A DNA stretch of 64,000 bases from Limnobacter thiooxidans (lineage in GTDB: Bacteria; Pseudomonadota; Gammaproteobacteria; Burkholderiales; Burkholderiaceae_B). The notes below the pieces were generated by a model, which did no database searches, was not told where the DNA came from, and saw only the letters and a program-made list of their open reading frames with translations. Each line of letters starts with the position of its first letter. The first letter of the stretch is position 1. Made by a program: the position numbers and the translations under genes. This document shows positions 26,349-35,155 of the stretch, piece after piece. The DNA lies in the NCBI RefSeq assembly GCF_036323495.1, contig NZ_AP028947.1, forward strand, positions 2,232,001 to 2,296,000, written 5' to 3'.

Positions 26349-27323
26349 ATGGGCAATAATTTGAATTGGTTTGAGCAACTTACAGGCTTTAAAGAAAGCA
26401 GCTTTGAAGAAACCCAAAGTCTTCTGCGCTTTGAGGGAGATACCGTGTTTTGCCCCAGCAGTGGCAAACGCTATGAACTGGGGCGCTTTGAAATGGCATC
26501 CTTGGCAGATCTTCGACAACGCGTTCAAAATCTTGGCGCTGCATCTGCCGAAAGCGGCGTGAGCACCCAAATCAGCGTTGTGCACGCCGACGCCTATCAA
26601 TTGCATACCCAAGCGCAGGCCAAAGGCGCTGTTATTCAAGCAGCCTCGCAATTCAACCTGCTTGAAATGACATCCCCGCATGTCACGCCCGAAGACGGGG
26701 TGACCCGCTATCAACACGATTACACACAAGGGCCCGCATGCGCCATGGCTGCCGGGCCAGCCACACTGTTCCGATACTACGGTATTTTGGTAGATGGTCG
26801 AAAAGGCCAAACGAGCACGCGGCAAGTAAATACGCTTGCGGATTTGATCAAGGCACTGGGCATTGCAGGTATTCAAATGCGAAATGGCTACGCCATGATT
26901 TCCAGTGAAGTACTGCGCGCATTGAATCAAAAACTGCAAATGGTAAACGCTGCGCGGCGTGAGCAACTCAAGGCGCTGCTGAAAGTGGGTGTGCACTGGA
27001 ACACCCAAGTGACAGCCAAAGGCGCAGCCCGGGATCAAAAAGTAACGCAGGTATTTTGTTCAGCGCTGCCAATTGCCTACAACCAGGAACGGTCCACGGA
27101 ATTGTGGGCGCCGTTTGCACAACTTGTGCTTGAAGCCTGTTACGAGGCCACGCTGTGCGTGGGGGTATTGAACGCAAGGGAAACCGGCAACCCCCATGTA
27201 TTCCTGACACGGGTTGGTGGTGGTGTGTTTGGAAACCCAGCGGCCTGGATCGACCATGCAATTGACCTGGCCGTCGAAAGAACCAACCTGAACGGGCTGC
27301 ACGTGGTGCATGTGCAGCGATGA
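26349..27323 (+). CDS. Macrodomain-like (PARG-type) protein
   Basis: The 324-aa protein has the marks of the macrodomain/PARG fold: VVHADAYQLHTQAQ (residues about 77-90), QAASQFNLLEMTSP (about 97-110), a QGPACAMAAGPATLFRYYGI loop, and near residue 290 LTRVGGGVFGN, the glycine-rich ADP-ribose-binding loop. I infer binding or hydrolysis of ADP-ribose conjugates, which would fit the two sirtuins in the regulon. The nearby AAAAGGA is too close to ATG 26349, so the TTG at 26361 is a possible alternative start. The stop overlaps the ATG of the phosphatase gene (ATGA at 27320-27323). Confidence 0.72.
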   Translation: MGNNLNWFEQLTGFKESSFEETQSLLRFEGDTVFCPSSGKRYELGRFEMASLADLRQRVQNLGAASAESGVSTQISVVHADAYQLHTQAQAKGAVIQAASQFNLLEMTSPHVTPEDGVTRYQHDYTQGPACAMAAGPATLFRYYGILVDGRKGQTSTRQVNTLADLIKALGIAGIQMRNGYAMISSEVLRALNQKLQMVNAARREQLKALLKVGVHWNTQVTAKGAARDQKVTQVFCSALPIAYNQERSTELWAPFAQLVLEACYEATLCVGVLNARETGNPHVFLTRVGGGVFGNPAAWIDHAIDLAVERTNLNGLHVVHVQR

Positions 27324-28510
27324 TTAAAACGTCAGGTACACATCCAATCTGCGTGGACTTTGTCGCCGTACCGGGCAAACCATCAATTCGATTTGGCATG
27401 ACATTTTGCCCAGGCAAAGTACAAAGCCGCGCCGTGACTGGTCAATGGGCAAGAAATCTTGCCCAAGACCTGCTGCGTATTCGTGATGAATTCAATGTGC
27501 GCAGGCTTGTATGCTGCATTGAAGATCACGAATTTGAGCAACTCCAAGTTCGACCGATGGAGCGATTGTGTCAACAGATGGGTGTCGACTTTTATGCCCT
27601 GCCAATTCCAGATGGCGGAACGCCCTCATCACAAACAGAAGTCCGGTTCAGGAGTGAGCTTTCACGCTACCTGGAAAGCACCAAAGAAAATGGCTTTACC
27701 GCTATTTTCTGCAAAGGTGGCCTGGGCAGAACAGGCTTGATAACGGCCAGCCTTTTGATTGAATACGGCCTGTCTGCAGAGCAAGCAATCGAACTGGTAC
27801 GAACAGCACGACCAGGCGCAATCGAGAATTGTCAGCAAGAGCAGTTTGTTGAGAATTACGTGCCCAGCGGGGTGACAGCGCAGATGCCCTTGCGACACAA
27901 CTACATCCACGACTACCTATTCGACTCACACACTTGGGGTGAGGAAAAAGAGAGCCTCAGCTTTGACCAAATGAGGAACAGGATTCAAGTTGGATCTTGG
28001 GATGATTTTCTGGAAATGCCTGAGAGGGTCGGCCTGAATTCCAGTTTAGATTGGCCTCATGAACAGTTGGCTTGCCATTACCTGATTGAGTCTTTGCATG
28101 CACCACGCAGCAACTTGATGGAACGAATCACCCTTCCATTCCCTGTACGTATTGGTGAGTACCGCATTCCTGTGCATGCAATTTGTGCCGTACACAGAGG
28201 CCGAGCATCCCGCGAAGGGATGGCAATTTTTACCCTGAATCAAAGCCTTGAAAAACACCAGTCCATTTCGGAATTCAAGGAGCGGTTGATTCAGCAGGGG
28301 ATTTTTATGGGGCAAGGCACGGTGACGCGGCCTGCCGAGGATGCAAAACCTCACGACAAGCTTGAACCCTTTGTGATGATTGGTCCAATTGCCCTGGAAA
28401 AAGCAAAAGCATTTGCCAAGGAACACTTGGTGGACAACTTTGTATTCACCAGCACCCTGAGGTTAACGAAGCTGGTTTTTACGGAGCATAGCGACAGAAC
28501 TGAACCATAA
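27320..28510 (+). CDS. Cys-based dual-specificity-type phosphatase fused to an unknown C-terminal domain
   Basis: The N-terminal half (residues about 1-180) is a CDKN3-like phosphatase. It has MRF-type strands, CIEDHEFEQL, a general-acid loop ALPIPDGGTP, and the P-loop FCKGGLGRTG near residue 129, which keeps the C-x5-R catalytic core but has Phe where the usual His precedes the Cys. SLLIEYGLSAEQAIELVR and RPGAIENCQQEQFV complete the domain. The C-terminal half (about 195-396) is not recognised. Coupling to the macrodomain gene suggests a shared substrate, for example an ADP-ribose or RNA phosphate end, but a protein phosphatase role is equally possible. Confidence 0.75.
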   Translation: MIKTSGTHPICVDFVAVPGKPSIRFGMTFCPGKVQSRAVTGQWARNLAQDLLRIRDEFNVRRLVCCIEDHEFEQLQVRPMERLCQQMGVDFYALPIPDGGTPSSQTEVRFRSELSRYLESTKENGFTAIFCKGGLGRTGLITASLLIEYGLSAEQAIELVRTARPGAIENCQQEQFVENYVPSGVTAQMPLRHNYIHDYLFDSHTWGEEKESLSFDQMRNRIQVGSWDDFLEMPERVGLNSSLDWPHEQLACHYLIESLHAPRSNLMERITLPFPVRIGEYRIPVHAICAVHRGRASREGMAIFTLNQSLEKHQSISEFKERLIQQGIFMGQGTVTRPAEDAKPHDKLEPFVMIGPIALEKAKAFAKEHLVDNFVFTSTLRLTKLVFTEHSDRTEP

Positions 28511-28530
28511 ACATTACACCGGGGAATGAA

Positions 28531-28959
28531 ATGGAAAATAACCGCGATCGCTATTACAGAATGAAAGTGCAAGAAATAGAAAAGGCACAACACAAAAAGT
28601 CAGACCAAGAAGCTACGACGATGTTTGTCTACATCGCTGCTGTGGGCATGGCTTTATTGCTTGTCTTGGTGCTGTTAAGCCTTGGTGTACTGTTTGCCAC
28701 TTACATCAGCCTGTTGCTGGAAAAAGGCATGCCTGTGTGGGCAGCGTGGCTTACTGCCATAGCATTCACAGGCGCAGTGGTTGGCATGCTCCACCTCGCG
28801 GTAATGAAAAAGAAGAATTTGACAATTGCCATTTATGTGGCAATTGTGTGTGGCTCATCCACCGCCTTGTACTACTTGCCATCACTGCATGGTCATTTGT
28901 CCATGATTCACACCGTGTTGTACATCTTTACGCCGTTGGATGAACCAAAAGCAAACTGA
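28531..28959 (+). CDS. Small membrane protein of unknown function
   Basis: The 142-aa product has a charged, soluble N-terminus (MENNRDRYYRMKVQEIEKAQ) and then three to four hydrophobic segments (IAAVGMALLLVLVLLSLGVL, AAWLTAIAFTGAVVGMLHLA, LTIAIYVAIVCGSSTALYYL, MIHTVLYIFTPL). It starts 20 bp after the phosphatase stop with GGGG upstream, so it is probably the third gene of that operon under operator site 8. No family is recognised. Its end lies 24 bp before an IS-end remnant that marks the start of the mosaic island. Confidence 0.62.
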   Translation: MENNRDRYYRMKVQEIEKAQHKKSDQEATTMFVYIAAVGMALLLVLVLLSLGVLFATYISLLLEKGMPVWAAWLTAIAFTGAVVGMLHLAVMKKKNLTIAIYVAIVCGSSTALYYLPSLHGHLSMIHTVLYIFTPLDEPKAN

Positions 28960-28983
28960 TACGGCTCACGGTTGGACTACTAG

Positions 28984-29008
28984 TGTCTAGTTAATTCGGG
29001 GCGATTCA
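28984..29008 (+). repeat. Solitary IS3-type terminal repeat, copy 1
   Basis: This 25-bp sequence starts tgtctagttaattcgg and ends gcgattca. It matches the right end of the IS3-type remnant at 37130-37154 with one mismatch and in the same orientation. No transposase body lies to its left. It supplies the last codons (ESPRIN, then TAG) of the truncated recombinase gene on the minus strand. Confidence 0.72.
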
Positions 29009-29391
29009 TGGTACTCATTGACCAGAGAACCAAATTGTACGTATTGCATGACGGTTGGATCGCTAGAATCGAAACCCTGAGGGGTTAACACCCTAACATC
29101 GAGAAAATTCATCTCTTTAAAAAATCGACTTTCATCACCAATATCTCGGTGTAAGCGACTCAGGTCATTTACCACCAGCACCTTGTAACCTCTGTCGCAA
29201 AGTGCTTTTGGCATGGCCGGATACGTCGGCCTAAAAGTATTTGAGTCACTCATGTGTTCATCAACAAAAGACTCGACTATTTCGATACCGTTTTCCGCTG
29301 CGAAGACTTCGCAATTTCTGCGCTGTGCGTCGATAGAAGATGAATCCTGACGCTCTGTACTGAATCGGTAATATGCGATGGCCTTAATCAT
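28987..29391 (-). pseudogene. Truncated serine recombinase (resolvase/invertase N-terminal domain)
   Basis: The ATG at 29391 has GGAG ten bases upstream. The 134-aa product has the resolvase catalytic domain: AIAYYRFSTERQDSSSIDAQ with the nucleophilic Ser of the YxRxS-type motif, then VLVVNDLSRLHRD and LTPQGFD. The C-terminal DNA-binding part is missing: the reading frame runs into the IS end at 28984-29008 and stops with the IS-derived tail ESPRIN. It would recognise no site by itself and is therefore likely inactive. It is probably a leftover of an integrative element. Confidence 0.8.
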
Positions 29392-29799
29392 TTTTTTGCT
29401 CCAATTTGGTTGTAAAGTTCGTCGACATAAACTCATTAATTACAGCAGTGGTGTAAACAAGGCCAAGTCAGGGCACTAAACGTTGTCCAATTTTGGAAAG
29501 CTATGCGAAAAGCAATTCCGAATCTTCAGCCAGATCACCGACCACGGGTCAACAGTGGCGCTCAAGTTGTTTGCTGCAATTTGAAACTGTCGAGGAAAAG
29601 CTGCCAAGAATTGAGGCAACCACGGGCGCGGTGGTTGTGAGCGCCTTCTGCGCTCGAATCGTGCGAAGTTAATCGCCAAGCAGGAATGGTGGGTCGCCCT
29701 ACCCCACCATTCTGACCTCGAAATCTAGCTTAATGGTATGACTTCAAAACTGTATAGCGACACTTTGAAAGTAATGAGCGAGTCAATTTGTGGCCCACT
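29392..29799. other. Gene-poor gap
   Basis: Only a short Arg/Pro-rich minus-strand frame (29476-29679) is open here. It lacks a ribosome-binding site and any family resemblance, so I do not call it. The stretch probably holds decayed sequence between two mobile-element remnants. Confidence 0.4.
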
Positions 29800-30508
29800 T
29801 CAGCCCCGTCTCCTTAGATCTGCGCAAACCTTGCGCTCAAATGCATCTCGACAGATAAAAGTCACCTTCACACTAGCACCTGGGAATCCAGTCAAAACAC
29901 TTTGTGGATTGGACCGGATAGATTCGAGCCAGTACAAAAGGCGATTGTAGTCGCTTTGGTTTTTACCACTTCGCTCAACTTCTATCCAATACCAGGCCTC
30001 AAAGTGATGCACAAGGACGTCTGGGACCTTACCATCCCTTGTTTAGATAGGGACAGTCTCCCCTAACCAGTTCGTTCTCTGTGGTGACCTCACACCCAAC
30101 CAACCATGCAGAAATTGCGATTTCGTTTGATATGCAGCGGTGCCGGTAATATCCAATGCTGTGAGCCCTGAGCAGATCTTTTCCTGACTTTGCCTCTACC
30201 CCAGTTTGCCGATGAATATCAGCACCACGATGAGAATGACTGTAGACAAGGGCACCATCAGGAGCCTTGGTCTGCAACAAGAAGCCGGACACCAGAAGCG
30301 AGCGGATTGTTCTCTGGGCCATTCTCAGCGCGCCGCTGGTAGCTGAGGCTGGCTGAAAATCTGGTGGCTGGTTTGGATCGCCCAGCCGAGACGGTAGCGA
30401 TACTTGGCAAGCGAGATCTCTCGTTCTTAGCCAGCCGAATCGATGTGTGAATTGAAGAATTTTGAGGCGATTCAGAATTGCGGTTTTGCGTGGGTTTTTT
30501 GTGCTCAT
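29800..30508 (-). pseudogene. Frameshifted replication-relaxation-like protein
   Basis: Two minus-strand frames read as one protein. The first (30508 to 30029, 159 aa) starts MSTKNPRKTAILNRLKILQF and has a winged-helix look (RTRDLACQVSLPSRL, TIRSLLVSGFLLQT). It stops after CPYLNKGW. Shifting by one base at about 30030 gives DGKVPDVLVHHFEAWYWIEV, which continues to 29800. The continuation carries the P-D plus W-I-E-V-E-R pattern common in plasmid and island replication-relaxation proteins. I therefore read a single frameshift rather than two genes. A sequencing error cannot be excluded. Confidence 0.55.
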
Positions 30509-31026
30509 GGCACCTCCTATTTTGGAGGTGTAGCCACTACTCGAAACAAACCGTTCTTTTGTTCAGGTGGGATGGGACAGCTAAACGAACTGCAAACTGA
30601 AACCGTCAACGGGATCTTTCGGGGCTGGACACCCCTTCGAACCCTTGCCCCTGCTGGACGCTGGGCATTCCGGACAGACAGGTCGCCCCTTTCGCCTTTC
30701 CTCTGCTAGCGCAGGTGAAAATGCGCGGGAAACCCATTCATCTCGCTTGCTGGACGCCGCTCAAACGTAATCCGTCTGTGCTGACCGCTCAGCGCTTACT
30801 TGAACGGGTTTCCCCACGCCTTACGGCTTGGTGCGACGGGGCGGTGCACCCCAACTTCCTGCCGACCCGTGGGCAGGTCTTTAGCTGGCTGGGGCCGCTA
30901 GCGAAAGCCGACTCCCCCCTTTGGAGAGACCTACTCCAATTGCAGGGAATTCACGGCAGCCTAAATTTTCGTGGTATAACGCAAAAAATACCAATGCATA
31001 ACAGTTAAACAATTAAAAGTGTGAAT
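30509..31026. other. Gap without a supported gene
   Basis: Several short open frames exist on the plus strand (30443-30709, 30715-31008), but they have no ribosome-binding site, signal or family resemblance. The stretch is more GC-rich than the lipoprotein genes after it. Confidence 0.35.
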
Positions 31027-31728
31027 ATGAATATCATCTACAAATTAACAAAATACAGTAGCCTCTTTTTACTGACCGGATGTGCCACAGTTCAAACGCC
31101 CGCAGAGAGAGAAGCCCGGTCATTTATCAACACTATGCAAACGATTCAAAGCTCTCACGAGGCATGCAGAGAAAAAATTAAAGATATTTATCCAACTGAA
31201 TACACGTACTCGACTACAAAAATTGCTCCATCTAAAAAAAATCAACCAGAGTTTTACAAAGAAGCGTTATATCGAAACACAACTCTTTCGGAGGATGAGT
31301 CAATTGCATTCAGTAAATATTCTTTAGCGAACAGTGAATGTCTGACCTCAACAATCGATAGAATTAGTATGACCAATCCATATTTTGGCGAACCGGTTGC
31401 CGATAGGTTTTTAAGTTATCAGACTTTCACACTCGAACTTTTATCTGGAAAAATATCAGTTTCAGAATTTTTAAACAAACAAGAATTTAAAAATGAAATT
31501 TTTCGATCAGAGATGAAAATTAGATTAGATAGCTATAAAAATGGTCTTGTTGAACGCGATCAAAAAGAAAGAGCCGTCGAATTTAGCAATCGTATGAACG
31601 CGATTTCTAAAGGCCTTCAGCAAATTAGCAACCAGCTAAATGAGAACTACAAAACTCAACTCCAGAGTTTAAATAGAGGAAATAACTCCACTTGCGTGAT
31701 TAATGGAAATATTATCAATTGCTTCTAA
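31027..31728 (+). CDS. Lipoprotein of unknown function
   Basis: The 233-aa product has a type II signal peptide with lipobox LLTGC near residues 17-21, so it should be a lipid-anchored envelope protein. The mature part is helical and polar (SFINTMQTIQSSHEACREK, RAVEFSNRMNAISKGLQQIS), with a C-terminal CVINGNIINCF that may form a disulfide. Its codon use is AT-rich compared with region 1, which suggests recent acquisition. It precedes a small membrane protein gene that overlaps its 3' end. The family is not recognised. Confidence 0.7.
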   Translation: MNIIYKLTKYSSLFLLTGCATVQTPAEREARSFINTMQTIQSSHEACREKIKDIYPTEYTYSTTKIAPSKKNQPEFYKEALYRNTTLSEDESIAFSKYSLANSECLTSTIDRISMTNPYFGEPVADRFLSYQTFTLELLSGKISVSEFLNKQEFKNEIFRSEMKIRLDSYKNGLVERDQKERAVEFSNRMNAISKGLQQISNQLNENYKTQLQSLNRGNNSTCVINGNIINCF

Positions 31729-32054
31729 ACAGAATTTTATTTTTGAGCTTTTTTGGATTGACACTTTGTGGCAATCTCAATGCGCGAACCTATGACTACT
31801 ACAGTGGAGACGCTGCGCCTACCTCTGGCGGTACATTCGGCTTAATTATAGTATGCGTGGTGCTTGGGTTAATTATTGCAAGTGCCCTTCGCTCAAAAGA
31901 TGGACGAAAGGGACTAGGCGCAGTTTTAGGGATTTTGACATTCTTGTGCCTTGGAGCTTATATCGGTGTTGAACTCACAAAAGAATATGGAAAAATGGTA
32001 GGGGCAGCGTCAGGATTAGTGGTTTATTACATCGGCTACAAAATTTTCACTTAA
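31719..32054 (+). CDS. Small membrane protein with signal sequence
   Basis: The frame uses a TTG start at 31719 (overlapping the lipoprotein stop) or at 31743. No ATG is available early. The product of about 103-111 aa has a hydrophobic N-terminus (LSFFGLTLCGNLNA), then LIIVCVVLGLIIASAL and VLGILTFLCLGAYIGV as membrane segments, and VVYYIGYKIF at the end. It is probably cotranscribed with the lipoprotein. The function is unknown. Confidence 0.55.
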   Translation: MLLNRILFLSFFGLTLCGNLNARTYDYYSGDAAPTSGGTFGLIIVCVVLGLIIASALRSKDGRKGLGAVLGILTFLCLGAYIGVELTKEYGKMVGAASGLVVYYIGYKIFT

Positions 32055-32231
32055 AAATCTTTTATTTTTCAATAAATTTTTTTACAAACTATGAAATCTA
32101 TCCACAATATCTATGATCAATGCAAAGACAAAAAACACCAACTACAGTAAACGCTGCATTTCTTTTCTGATCAACCAAACTGAGATTGCGATCTTTAGGT
32201 AGTAATTTCAAAGCCACCCCAACTCTGACAA

Positions 32232-32417
32232 TTAGTTCTTGTAACTTTGACAATCCGCCACCATACCCCCCTCACCGTATCTGCTCTCGCCAAAACCTCG
32301 CTGTCTTGAGGCATCAAAAAAGCTCTGGCGCATGACTCCGTATGATGTCAGGACAAACCCCAACACAGAGGTAACCACCCAAGCTACCAACAATATCAAT
32401 CTGAAACCTTCAAACAT
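32232..32417 (-). CDS. Possible small membrane protein (62 aa)
   Basis: This short frame has one convincing membrane segment (FRLILLVAWVVTSVLGFVLTS) and a polar tail. The ribosome-binding site is weak and there is no homolog I recognise. It is kept as a possible gene only because of the membrane segment. Confidence 0.35.
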   Translation of the reverse strand: MFEGFRLILLVAWVVTSVLGFVLTSYGVMRQSFFDASRQRGFGESRYGEGGMVADCQSYKN

Positions 32418-32531
32418 ATCACTCACCGTTTGAAACTGTAACGAAGAATCACGTCAAAGAAACAGTTTGTCTCGAAGACTACCCTTCTTCGTTTACTCAT
32501 TAAAACACAGGTCATAATCTAATAGATTAAT

Positions 32532-32554
32532 GTCAAATCTTGCCCCCGCTACCA
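32532..32554 (+). repeat. Decayed tRNA 3'-end-like sequence (possible old att site)
   Basis: The sequence gtcaaatcttgcccccgct plus acca resembles the T-arm and acceptor end of the tRNA-fMet fragment at 45641-45667 (tcaaatcctgcccccgca plus acca). A hairpin with a TTTTTGTTTTGTG tail follows, as after the other copy. The upstream part is too diverged to fold as a tRNA. Confidence 0.4.
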
Positions 32555-32571
32555 AACAATATCAAGCACTT

Positions 32572-32604
32572 AGCCCAGTTCACAAGACTTGGCTTTTTGT
32601 TTTG
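32572..32604 (+). terminator. Possible terminator after the tRNA-like remnant
   Basis: AGCCCA and TTGGCT form an imperfect stem followed by TTTTTGTTTTGTG. The same T-rich tail follows the tRNA-fMet fragment at 45700-45717, so the two sites look related. Confidence 0.4.
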
Positions 32605-33059
32605 TGCTCGGCGTGTAGCCGCTATGTAGACGGTCAGAATCAATATTAAAAGTACCCTGCTGGGTTTGATTCCGTTTGATTCTGAAATCAAAAGCCAGCC
32701 CTCAAGCACTACTCAAATAGCTAGTGGCCCGCCCAATCCCCCGCTTCAATTTCAAGTTTTATCAAGTCCCCAGAATCTCAGGTTTTATCAGGTTCCACAT
32801 TCCCAGCCACCGCCACGCCTTTGGCGCGCTGAACCTTAATATTTATGAACAGGCAGCCACGAAGGCTAACAAAGGCTAACAGGGCAGCAAGGCTGGGGCT
32901 GAATGGGCAAATCCATACCACCGGAAAAGCGAGCGGAAATAATGCGGGCAGCCCAGCAAATACCCGCAACAGGCAAGCGTTTCAGGCAGGCTTAAGCATC
33001 GGAAATAATGGTAAGGCTTCTTCGTTAGTGCGGTATTTCACAACTCGGATAAAGTCTCT
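32605..33059. other. Gap without a supported gene
   Basis: No reading frame with a start, ribosome-binding site and family support is present. The sequence follows the tRNA-like remnant and may be an old island end. Confidence 0.35.
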
Positions 33060-33329
33060 ATGACTCAAAACAACTCTGATTCCACCTATCATGGTCTGGT
33101 AGTGGTGCAAATCTGCAATCATCTTGTCTGGAAGAATGCGCGCGAGTTAATCGACTCTGATTTGGTTTGCTTCTATGACGGTGACTTATCCAAGGTTCTG
33201 ACCGTGGAAGAATATTTGAAGTGTCCAGATAACCCCCCGGCCCGCTCTGCAGACAATCCTTTTAGTTTCCGGTCTCCTAGCGCCGATGTTTTGGATTGGG
33301 TCACGCCTTTGGAGCCTTGGGCTCTGTAG
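33060..33329 (+). CDS. Possible small unknown protein (89 aa)
   Basis: The frame starts MTQNNSDSTYHGLVVVQICN and ends DVLDWVTPLEPWAL. The composition is protein-like, but the ribosome-binding site is poor and no family is recognised. A partly overlapping plus frame (33296-33517) also looks weakly coding, so this stretch could be a broken gene. Confidence 0.35.
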   Translation: MTQNNSDSTYHGLVVVQICNHLVWKNARELIDSDLVCFYDGDLSKVLTVEEYLKCPDNPPARSADNPFSFRSPSADVLDWVTPLEPWAL

Positions 33330-33630
33330 TTTCGGATGTGACCATACTTGCGCACCTATTCCCCGGGAAAGCGGCTTGTGATTGCCTTGCAGACATTATT
33401 CGACAGTGGCTTGCAGGCTTATCGTTTGCGCACCTTTTCCAACTTTTAAACCTGCACCAGCAAAGGGCATTACCGAGCAAACGAACCAAAATGGCCGTCA
33501 AAGCCGGCCACTGCTAAAGTAGGTAACCTTGTCACCTAAATACGGGCTGGTAACTTAACCCGCAGCACTTTACTGAATTGACTCTTAAATAAGGGTGGCG
33601 TTAGATTCCCACCTCTTCATTTATGTATCA

Positions 33631-33972
33631 ATGAGTAAAAACATGAAAAAAACTATTTTGGTAAGTCTATTGTCGGTCGTCCTTGGCGCGTGCGCAACTC
33701 CTGCCGTGGTTCAGACAGTAAAGCCTGGAGACAGCGGTTTGTCCTGCGCTCAACTTCAAAACGAATTTGCAGATGCTGAGAAGTTTCGCAAAGAGGCTGC
33801 AAGCGAAAAAGGCGTAACTGGTGGCAACGTTGCACGAACCATTCTTCTGTGGCCCACTGTGATTGGAACGTACATGAACGCCAACGAAGCAATCGCAGCA
33901 GCTGATAATCGAAAGATTCATCTGGCAAATATCATGAATCAACAAGGTTGCCCAGTGCCGGCTTCCAACTAA
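33631..33972 (+). CDS. Small lipoprotein
   Basis: The 113-aa product begins MSKNMKKTILVSLLSVVLGAC, a type II signal peptide with lipobox LGAC, so a lipid-anchored envelope protein is expected. The mature part has three cysteines (including SCAQL and GCPVP), a helical region (NEFADAEKFRKEAASEKG) and a short hydrophobic stretch (ARTILLWPTVIGTYM) that could contact the membrane. ATG 33643 is an alternative start that leaves the lipobox intact. Similar small lipoproteins accompany many Proteobacterial loci, and I do not recognise a function. Confidence 0.7.
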   Translation: MSKNMKKTILVSLLSVVLGACATPAVVQTVKPGDSGLSCAQLQNEFADAEKFRKEAASEKGVTGGNVARTILLWPTVIGTYMNANEAIAAADNRKIHLANIMNQQGCPVPASN

Positions 33973-34003
33973 ATCATCAGATTTTTTTGCTGTTTCCTAG
34001 CTT

Positions 34004-34834
34004 TTACGAGTTAGGAAATTTTAGTAGCCGTGAGACAAATGGCTTCAGCCAGTGAAAGGCTCCTGGTTGAGGCCAACATGGTAGGGCTGGCAGGAGGAGG
34101 GGCGGACAGTTCAAGTGAAGCGAAAGCAGTTCACAAATGGCAGTGCCATCGCCATGCCCCACCCGCTCCTGAATATCCGAACAAGCCTCGATTAACCTCT
34201 CTTTTGAAAACCGTGAATGGGTCAGCAATAACCTTTTTCTTTGCAGATCATGGATGTCAAACAGGCGGGTGAAATGCGCCTGTAATTGGTCATACAAAGA
34301 GCGCGTTTTGCCTTCGACTAAATAGTGCAGAGTTTTCAACGACTGAAGCTTGGCCCTTTCGATAGCCTTCTGAACTTGAAAATCCCCACGAAACGAGAGA
34401 TTAGTGAGAGGGTCACGCTTTACATGCTTACTCAATACCTGGATGAGCGTTTTGGGGTGGTAGTCGTCAAGGAACATTGCAACTAGTACCAGCGCAAGTC
34501 CAAGCTTCTCCGCGTCAATTACCCTGTTGTAAGCAAGTAAACAAGAGTACTGACCATCCTTAGGAACTAGTTTGATTGCGCTATTTTTCGACTGCAGTTG
34601 CTCTAGGCGCGACTTGTTCTTGATCAAAAGGCAGATTGCCTCATCAAGCTTAAGAAAGGCTCTCACCTCCGTCGAGACCAGCTGACAGGCACTCAGTAGG
34701 TTTTCGATACCAAGATCCAGATCGGCGGCCCCATAGGGAAGTCCGAAAACCTTTATGAAACGTGAGAATTCAGGCTCAGCGATTAGCTGATCAATTGACT
34801 CGTCTGCGAAAACCCTTGAATTGTCCATTTGCAT
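34004..34834 (-). CDS. Unknown island protein
   Basis: I used the ATG at 34834 (CAGGGA upstream). The longer frame to 34927 needs a TTG. The 276-aa product is soluble, Leu-rich and helical (NLLSACQLVSTEVRAFLKLD, LGLALVLVAMFLDDYHPKTL), with a basic C-terminal third (HDLQRKRLLLTHSRFSKERL). There is no catalytic motif or signal peptide. I do not recognise a family. Confidence 0.5.
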   Translation of the reverse strand: MQMDNSRVFADESIDQLIAEPEFSRFIKVFGLPYGAADLDLGIENLLSACQLVSTEVRAFLKLDEAICLLIKNKSRLEQLQSKNSAIKLVPKDGQYSCLLAYNRVIDAEKLGLALVLVAMFLDDYHPKTLIQVLSKHVKRDPLTNLSFRGDFQVQKAIERAKLQSLKTLHYLVEGKTRSLYDQLQAHFTRLFDIHDLQRKRLLLTHSRFSKERLIEACSDIQERVGHGDGTAICELLSLHLNCPPLLLPALPCWPQPGAFHWLKPFVSRLLKFPNS

Positions 34835-35155
34835 TCCCTGCTGCCCGAAGGTCGTGAAAGGGAATGTTTTCACAGATTGGAAAATAGTGTTTTGGCTGAA
34901 AGTGCCCTTTTTTGGCACTTTCAGCAATGAACTCTTCTTAGCAACCCGTCAAAAAGAGATTTTTGAGTGTAGAAAATGCTCAAGATAAGCTGAGCGACTC
35001 ATACCTAGGTTTAAGAATGTGCTCAAAGATCACAAATCGACTCTTTGTGCGCACTTGGGTTTTATATTGACTCATAAGTCTTCGGCTCAGTATTGACGCG
35101 GGGCACACACAACGATAGCCTTTCTAAATACGTTAGCGATAAAGCAGAGCTCACT

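Noticed and set aside
30443..31008. Short frames in the gap before the lipoprotein
   Set aside because: There is no start context, ribosome-binding site or protein-like composition.
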